Assembly (NCBI GenBank): GCA_002431915.1 | Contig: DJEP01000108.1 | Coordinates: 1 to 29,842 of the forward strand | Reading direction: 5' to 3' | Origin: Lachnospiraceae bacterium UBA5895 | GTDB lineage: Bacteria > Bacillota > Clostridia > Lachnospirales > Lachnospiraceae | Length of the DNA stretch: 29,842 bases | Shown: positions 25,268-29,842 of the stretch, piece after piece | Position numbering within the stretch: position 1 is the stretch's first letter | Layout of the letters: every line of letters starts with the position of its first letter | Position numbers and translations under genes: made by a program | The notes under the pieces: generated by a model | Database searches by the model: none | What the model was told of the DNA's origin: nothing | The model's input: the letters and a program-made list of their open reading frames with translations, nothing else

Positions 25268-25905
25268 GGACGCAGACTCCTTTCCGCAGCCGCCTGATGG
25301 AGTTTGGCAAAGTCATAATTTCGCCAGATCTGGACCAGCTGTTTTTGATTTCGGAGGGTAATGGGGACCCGCATGCCGTTTTGCAGCAGGCATTCTCGTT
25401 CAGTAAAACCGCTCACATGATCGAGATTTACCAGAATGCCCCGGCTTACCAGGAGAAAATTGTCCCGATCTGTAAACGGGGAGGTAAAGGAAACAAAGGA
25501 CTTCGATACCGGGTATTCCATTTCATCCGCACTCACAATGATGGTGGAGTGTCCCTGGGAACGCAGCACACAAATGTCGCGGCAGAGAAGATGTACCTGT
25601 ACGCCGCCGGAGAGAAAGGAAAAGGCATCCCCCATGTGTTCCGGACTGGTGGTGAGAAAGACCAGAAAGGAATGGGAATCCTGTGTACGCATCTGTTTCG
25701 CAGCCTCGATTCCCGTCATCCCGTCCATATAAATGTCCATGAATACCACATCGTAATTCATAGGAACAAAGGAGGCAAGAAACTCCTCCCCGCTGGTAAA
25801 CACATCTGTTGTAAAAGAAATCTTTCGTTCATGGCAGAATTCGGAGAGCATGTTGCCGACGCGCTTCCGTTCTTCCGCCTGATCCTCGATCAGTGCAAAT
25901 CGCAT
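25264..25905 (-). CDS. LytTR response regulator, set 2, with receiver deletion
   Basis: The 213-residue product keeps the receiver start (MRFALIEDQAEERK), the phosphoacceptor region DVVFMDIYMDGMTGIE and the whole LytTR domain (FLLVSRGILVNLDHVSGF, CLLQNGMRVPITLRN). Against the set 1 regulator, 35 residues are missing after EHMGDAF, in frame, at about 25612-25620. That removes strand 5, the conserved Lys of the KP pair, helix 5 and the linker. DNA binding may survive, but phosphorylation control should be lost or altered. It is the first gene of the operon with the set 2 kinase. Confidence 0.8.
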   Translation of the reverse strand: MRFALIEDQAEERKRVGNMLSEFCHERKISFTTDVFTSGEEFLASFVPMNYDVVFMDIYMDGMTGIEAAKQMRTQDSHSFLVFLTTSPEHMGDAFSFLSGGVQVHLLCRDICVLRSQGHSTIIVSADEMEYPVSKSFVSFTSPFTDRDNFLLVSRGILVNLDHVSGFTERECLLQNGMRVPITLRNQKQLVQIWRNYDFAKLHQAAAERSLRP

Positions 25906-25928
25906 TCTTATCCACTCCTGTCTTCCTC

Positions 25929-25937
25929 ATTATAGCA
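25929..25937 (-). promoter_or_regulatory. Extended -10 promoter of the set 2 regulator
   Basis: On the minus strand TGCTATAAT (complement of 25929-25937) lies about 25 bases before the ATG. No good -35 is seen at 17 bases. Confidence 0.5.
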
Positions 25938-26004
25938 TAGAACAAAAGTTGGGTACACTGCCGATTCCATACATTTTCGTGGTGTTAAAAGTATGCGAAA
26001 ACTG

Positions 26005-26033
26005 TTGACGCAAAAGTATGCCCGTGCTAATAT
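26005..26033 (+). promoter_or_regulatory. Promoter of antitoxin RNA, copy 2
   Basis: TTGACG (26005-26010), 17-base spacer, TAATAT (26028-26033). Direct repeats AAAAGTATGC at 25987-25996 and 26012-26021, 25 bp apart, flank the -35 and could be an operator. Confidence 0.82.
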
Positions 26034-26039
26034 AGAGAC

Positions 26040-26133
26040 AGAAAAAGAGTGCTACCGTACAGCAACGGTTCGCCTCAGTTTACAGTTACTTGAAAAGCAA
26101 CCGGAACATTGGTGATGAGGCGGTTGCTTTTTC
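26040..26133 (+). ncRNA. Predicted antitoxin RNA, copy 2
   Basis: A predicted RNA of about 94 bases starts just after the -10, carries the leader GAGTGCTACCGTACAGCAAC and ends at the stem AAAAGCAACCG (26093-26103) and CGGTTGCTTTT (26121-26131) with a T-tract. It overlaps the 3' end of the toxin transcript from the other strand, stem included, so it can pair with that mRNA over most of its length. This matches type I antitoxins such as RatA or SR4 in layout; I do not recognise the family. Confidence 0.72.
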
Positions 26134-26236
26134 AATGCTTTCGTTTCCGACTGGTCTGCACAATACTGATTACGGTTACGATGATACTGATGATCGTAAC
26201 TACAATACCGACAATCCCAATCACTGTTTCTGCCAT
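26132..26236 (-). CDS. Small hydrophobic type I toxin-like peptide
   Basis: The 34-residue product begins MAETVIGIVGIVVTIIS, continues as one Ile/Val-rich membrane helix and ends with the charged tail QTSRKRKH. This is the composition of pore-forming type I toxins of Firmicutes (TxpA, BsrG and Fst-like). It starts 1 base after the stop of an 8-codon leader ORF; AAAGG within the leader, 8 bases upstream, can serve as its own ribosome binding site. Its stop lies at the foot of the shared terminator hairpin. A sister copy is broken at 10575-10640. Toxicity is inferred from form and context only. Confidence 0.75.
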   Translation of the reverse strand: MAETVIGIVGIVVTIISIIVTVISIVQTSRKRKH

Positions 26237-26237
26237 C

Positions 26238-26264
26238 TTATGTACCTTTCGTTAAATTTCCCAT
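26238..26264 (-). CDS. Leader ORF upstream of the toxin
   Basis: Eight codons (MGNLTKGT) follow the strong ribosome binding site TCGGAGGT at 7 bases. The stop is followed by G and then the toxin ATG (TAAGATG). The best ribosome binding site of the transcript thus serves the leader and not the toxin, as in mok-hok-type coupling. Confidence 0.5.
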   Translation of the reverse strand: MGNLTKGT

Positions 26265-26305
26265 TTGTATCACCTCCGATAATACTGGAAGTTCTCAAAA
26301 CTATT

Positions 26306-26311
26306 ATTATA
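26306..26311 (-). promoter_or_regulatory. Probable -10 of the toxin transcript
   Basis: On the minus strand TATAAT (complement of 26306-26311) stands about 42 bases before the leader ATG. No convincing -35 is seen at 16-18 bases. Confidence 0.5.
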
Positions 26312-26475
26312 AAATACAATGTCGGGAATAGATACCTTTGATCCGGAAAAATAAGTAACGAAATATGCTATTCGTAACAGGCTAAAAATCGGATGCCGGG
26401 GGCGGTTGCATTTTCTACATAAAAATGCGAAAATATAAGATAGTGCATTAATTGCCGGAAAGTAAGGAGAAGAAT

Positions 26476-27048
26476 ATGTATATTATCGCAGGGCTGGGGA
26501 ATCCCGGCAAAGAATATGAAAATACGAGACATAATATCGGTTTTGATGTCATAGACAGATTAGCAGAGGAAGAAAATATTGCCGTCATGGAGAGTAAGCA
26601 TAAGGCGCTGATCGGCAAGGGCTATGTGGCAGGGCAGAAGGTGATCCTGGCGAAGCCGCAGACTTTCATGAACTTAAGCGGCGAGAGCATCCGCGAGATC
26701 GTGGATTATTACAAGGTGGACGATACTGCGGAGCTGATCGTGATCTCCGATGACATCAGCCTGGATGTGGGACAGATCCGCATCCGCAAAAAGGGCAGCG
26801 CCGGCGGGCACAACGGGCTGAAGAATATCATCAAAATGTTAGGGCATGATACTTTTATCCGCGTCCGCATGGGCGTAGGTGAGAAGCCGAAAAATTTCGA
26901 CCTGGCGGATTATGTGCTGGGACATTTTCCGGCAGAAGAACGTACTGTCATGGATGAGGCAGTAAAGACCGCAGCAGAGGCAATCCGTATGATTATCACG
27001 GAGAATGCCGATGCAGCCATGAATCATTTTAACAGTAAGAAAGCGTAA
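26476..27048 (+). CDS. pth: Peptidyl-tRNA hydrolase
   Basis: The 190-residue enzyme releases tRNA from peptidyl-tRNA that has dropped off the ribosome. Family motifs are clear: GLGNPGKEYENTRHNIGF with the substrate-binding Asn and the catalytic His, KPQTFMNLSGESI, ISDDISLD with the catalytic Asp, and GSAGGHNGLKNI. AAGGAGA stands 5 bases before ATG 26476, so an in-frame upstream start at 26452 is not used. It is followed at 26 bases by mfd, a common gene pair in Firmicutes. Confidence 0.97.
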   Translation: MYIIAGLGNPGKEYENTRHNIGFDVIDRLAEEENIAVMESKHKALIGKGYVAGQKVILAKPQTFMNLSGESIREIVDYYKVDDTAELIVISDDISLDVGQIRIRKKGSAGGHNGLKNIIKMLGHDTFIRVRMGVGEKPKNFDLADYVLGHFPAEERTVMDEAVKTAAEAIRMIITENADAAMNHFNSKKA

Positions 27049-27074
27049 CGGCTGTATAGTAAGAGGAAAATAAA

Positions 27075-29842
27075 ATGCAGGCACTGATTGCGCCACTGAA
27101 AGAACTGGCGGAATACGACGAGATCCGCAAGATCGTCAGACAGGGAAAAGGAACCGTAGCCCTGTCCGGCTGTGTGGACTCCCAGAAACTTCATATGATC
27201 TACGGACTCAGCGATGGTCTGAAATATAAGGTCATCGTTACTTATAATGACTTAAAAGCCAAAGAGATCTACGAGGAATACCGCTTTTATGACAGAAATG
27301 TCATGCTGTATCCGGCAAAGGATCTGATCTTTTTCCAGGCGGATATCCACGGTAATCAGCTGGTACAGGAGCGGATCAAGACACTGCGCAGAGTCGTGGA
27401 AGGGAAGCCCGTTACCATCGTCACTACCTATGCGGCGCTGATGACACCCCAGGTGCTGTGGGAGGAGAAGGACATCATCCGTACCGAGCGGGGCGGCAGT
27501 CTGGATGAAAGCAAACTGGCATCCAGGCTGGTGGCAATGGGATATGAGAAGGCTTACCAGGTGGAGAGCCCGGGACAGTTCTCCATCCGTGGCGGCATTG
27601 TGGACATTTTTGACCTGACGGAGGAGAATCCTTACCGTATCGAGCTGTGGGGCGACGAAGTGGAATCCATCCGCAGTTTCGATATTTTGAGCCAGCGTTC
27701 CATCGAGAAACTGGAGAGTATCGCCATCTACCCGGCGACGGAGTTCGTGTTGTCCGAGGACCAGATCCGCAAGGGCATTGTGAAACTGGAAAAAGAAGCA
27801 AATAAACAGGAAAAGATTTTCCGGGATGCCCACCAGCCGGAGGAAGCCCACAGGATCGCCATCCAGGTGAGCGAACTGAAGGAACAGCTGCTGGAATTTC
27901 AGAGTAAAATTAATCTGGAAGGCTACATCCGTTATTTTTATGAAAATACGGTGACCATGCCGGAGCTGCTGGCGGACATGGCGGGGCGGTCGCTGGTCTT
28001 CTACATCGACGAACCGGCGAGAGTGAAGGAGCAGGCGGATGCCATCGAACTGGAATTCCGGGAGAGCATGGAGCAGCGTGCGAGAAAAGGCTACGTGCTG
28101 CCGGGACAGATGAATATCCTCTACAGCGGGGAGCAGGTGGCGGCCACGTTAGAGAAAAATGCCGTGGTGACCCTTGCTACTATGGAGACGAAATACGGGT
28201 ATTTTAAGACGGAGAAGCATGTGGACATTGCTGCCCGCAACATTGCACCTTATAATAACAGCTTTGAATCCCTGGTCAAGGATCTGAAAAAATATAAAAA
28301 GAACGGCTACAGGGTGTTGTTACTATCCGGCTCCAGAACCCGCGCAAAACGTCTGGCGGAGGATCTGCGAAACACAGAAGATGCAGGGCTGACGGCAGTA
28401 TACACAGAGGATCCCATGCGGGAGGTGCAGCCCGGAGAGATCCTGACCTATTACGGTCATGTGAACAAGGGCTTTGAGTATCCCTGGCTGAAATTCGTGG
28501 TGCTGTCCGAGAGTGATATTTTCGGGGCGGAGAAGCGCAAGAAGAAAAAGAAGAAGCTCTACCAGGGGCAGAAGATCAACGATTTCAACGACCTGAAGAT
28601 CGGTGACTATGTGGTGCATGAGACTCACGGACTGGGGATATATAAAGGCATCGAGAAGGTCGAGGTGGACAACATTGTCAAGGACTATCTGAAGATCGAG
28701 TACCGGGACGGCGGCAATCTGTATATTCTTGCTACCGGACTGGATGTGATCCAAAAGTATGCCTCCGCCGATGCGGCGAAGAAACCGAAGCTGAATAAAT
28801 TAGGCGGCAAGGAATGGGAGCACACCAAGACCAAGGTGCGCAGTGCGGTCAGCGCTGTGGCGAAGGATCTGGTGAAGCTGTATGCGGTGAGACAGCAGAG
28901 CGAGGGCTACGCCTTTGGAAAAGATACGGTATGGCAACGGGAGTTCGAGGAAATGTTCCCCTTCGAGGAGACGGAGGACCAGCTGAATGCCATCGTGGAT
29001 ACCAAGGCGGACATGGAGAGCCACCGGATCATGGATCGACTGATCTGCGGAGATGTGGGCTACGGCAAGACCGAGATCGCCATTCGTGCCGCCTTCAAAG
29101 CGGTGCAGGAGGGTAAACAGGTGGTATACCTGGTGCCCACCACGATCCTGGCGCAGCAGCATTACAACACTTTTGTGCAGAGAATGAAGGATTTCCCGGT
29201 AAATATTGCACTGATGAGCCGATTTCGCACGCCTGCGGAGATCAAGAAGACGGTAAAGGATCTGGAAAAGGGCATGGTGGATATCGTCATCGGAACCCAC
29301 AGAGTGCTGTCGGCGGATGTGAAGTTCAAGGATCTGGGACTTTTGATCATCGACGAGGAGCAGCGTTTTGGTGTCGCTCATAAAGAGAAGATCAAGAAAT
29401 TAAAGGAAAACGTGGATGTGCTGACCCTGACGGCAACCCCCATTCCCCGTACCCTGCATATGAGTCTCATTGGTATCCGGGATATGAGCGTGTTGGAGGA
29501 GGCGCCCAACGACAGGCTGCCGATCCAGACTTTTGTCTGCGAATACAATGACGAGCTGGTCCGTGAGGCAATCGTTCGTGAGATGGCGCGGGGCGGACAG
29601 GTCTACTATGTCTACAACCGGGTGAACAACATCGCGGATGTAGCGGCGCAGATTGCGAAGCTGGTGCCGGAAGCCAACGTGGCATATGCCCACGGACAGA
29701 TGAAGGAGCATGAACTGGAGCGGATCATGTTCGATTTCATCAACGGGGAGATCGATGTGCTGGTGTCCACCACCATCATCGAGACCGGGCTGGACATCTC
29801 CAATGTCAACACTATGATCATACACGATTCGGATAATCTGGG
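27075..29842 (+). CDS. mfd: Transcription-repair coupling factor, partial
   Basis: The gene is open to the window edge with about 922 of the usual 1150-1180 residues. Mfd displaces stalled RNA polymerase and recruits UvrA. Residues 1 to about 330 form the UvrB-like part (SPGQFSIRGGIVDIFDL). The polymerase-interacting domain begins near residue 510 (IGDYVVHETHGLGIYKGIE). The motor domain shows the P-loop GDVGYGKTEIA near 659, the box LLIIDEEQRFG near 760 and TATPIPRTLHMSLIG near 786. The TRG motif region should follow just past the last bases. No frameshift was seen. Confidence 0.96.
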   Translation, partial: MQALIAPLKELAEYDEIRKIVRQGKGTVALSGCVDSQKLHMIYGLSDGLKYKVIVTYNDLKAKEIYEEYRFYDRNVMLYPAKDLIFFQADIHGNQLVQERIKTLRRVVEGKPVTIVTTYAALMTPQVLWEEKDIIRTERGGSLDESKLASRLVAMGYEKAYQVESPGQFSIRGGIVDIFDLTEENPYRIELWGDEVESIRSFDILSQRSIEKLESIAIYPATEFVLSEDQIRKGIVKLEKEANKQEKIFRDAHQPEEAHRIAIQVSELKEQLLEFQSKINLEGYIRYFYENTVTMPELLADMAGRSLVFYIDEPARVKEQADAIELEFRESMEQRARKGYVLPGQMNILYSGEQVAATLEKNAVVTLATMETKYGYFKTEKHVDIAARNIAPYNNSFESLVKDLKKYKKNGYRVLLLSGSRTRAKRLAEDLRNTEDAGLTAVYTEDPMREVQPGEILTYYGHVNKGFEYPWLKFVVLSESDIFGAEKRKKKKKKLYQGQKINDFNDLKIGDYVVHETHGLGIYKGIEKVEVDNIVKDYLKIEYRDGGNLYILATGLDVIQKYASADAAKKPKLNKLGGKEWEHTKTKVRSAVSAVAKDLVKLYAVRQQSEGYAFGKDTVWQREFEEMFPFEETEDQLNAIVDTKADMESHRIMDRLICGDVGYGKTEIAIRAAFKAVQEGKQVVYLVPTTILAQQHYNTFVQRMKDFPVNIALMSRFRTPAEIKKTVKDLEKGMVDIVIGTHRVLSADVKFKDLGLLIIDEEQRFGVAHKEKIKKLKENVDVLTLTATPIPRTLHMSLIGIRDMSVLEEAPNDRLPIQTFVCEYNDELVREAIVREMARGGQVYYVYNRVNNIADVAAQIAKLVPEANVAYAHGQMKEHELERIMFDFINGEIDVLVSTTIIETGLDISNVNTMIIHDSDNL

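Noticed and set aside
25972..25984. A single TTTTCGTGG resembling half of the LytTR repeats, upstream of regulator 2
   Set aside because: No second copy is found 20 bp away and its distance to the -10 differs from the other sites, so chance is likely.
26090..26341. An open frame of 83 codons on the plus strand opposite the toxin gene
   Set aside because: It is the antisense of the toxin gene, starts inside the terminator stem and has an Asn/Asp/Tyr-rich low-complexity translation.
1..29842. CRISPR array, insertion sequence, tRNA or rRNA genes
   Set aside because: No regularly spaced repeats, transposase-like frames or tRNA/rRNA sequences were recognised anywhere in the window.

Overview
The window looks like a chromosomal piece of a Lachnospiraceae-type Clostridia bacterium (Firmicutes). 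This rests on the atp operon order, the preQ1-queT pair, the pth-mfd pair, the AgrC-like/LytTR two-component genes, strong purine-rich ribosome binding sites, and a small conserved protein that I recall from this family. No database search was possible.

Layout. 1-5516: the tail of atpE followed by atpF, H, A, G, D and C, closed by a strong terminator that overlaps the atpC stop. The c-subunit tail carries residues typical of sodium-binding rings. 5571-9723: a small conserved protein, a SAM-dependent methyltransferase and an overlapping membrane-anchored extracellular protein that ends in an apparently inactive C39-like domain. 9738-10408: a shared terminator, then queT on the minus strand under a preQ1-I riboswitch and a clear promoter. 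10446-10704: a decayed small-RNA/toxin locus. 10916-25934: an accessory island with two paralogous sets of surface protein, AgrC-like sensor kinase and LytTR regulator. 26005-26311: an intact version of the small-RNA/toxin locus. 26476-29842: pth and a partial mfd.

The island. Set 1 is a pseudo-receiver protein, a 2575-residue exported surface protein and, tail to tail with it, a kinase/regulator operon; all look intact. Set 2 repeats the surface protein/kinase/regulator order but is eroded. Its surface gene is frameshifted and has lost its 3' end, its kinase has lost two stretches of the membrane domain and its last strand, and its regulator lacks 35 residues of the receiver domain. The two surface-gene promoters share one layout: two direct repeats 20 bp apart, 7 bp, a TTGCG-type -35, 18 bp, and a -10. 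This is what a LytTR-activated regulon should look like, and one repeat also overlaps the regulator's own promoter.

The toxin loci. At 26005-26311 a 34-residue hydrophobic peptide with a basic tail is encoded on the minus strand, behind an 8-codon leader ORF. A plus-strand RNA with a textbook promoter runs into its 3' end, and the two share a terminator hairpin. This is the layout of a type I toxin-antitoxin module. The copy at 10446 keeps the RNA, its promoter and the 3' half of the toxin gene, but about 98 bp holding the toxin start and ribosome binding site are missing between short direct repeats. The two copies point the same way and bracket the 15 kb island. I consider this pair, together with the shared promoter layout, the most novel content of the window.
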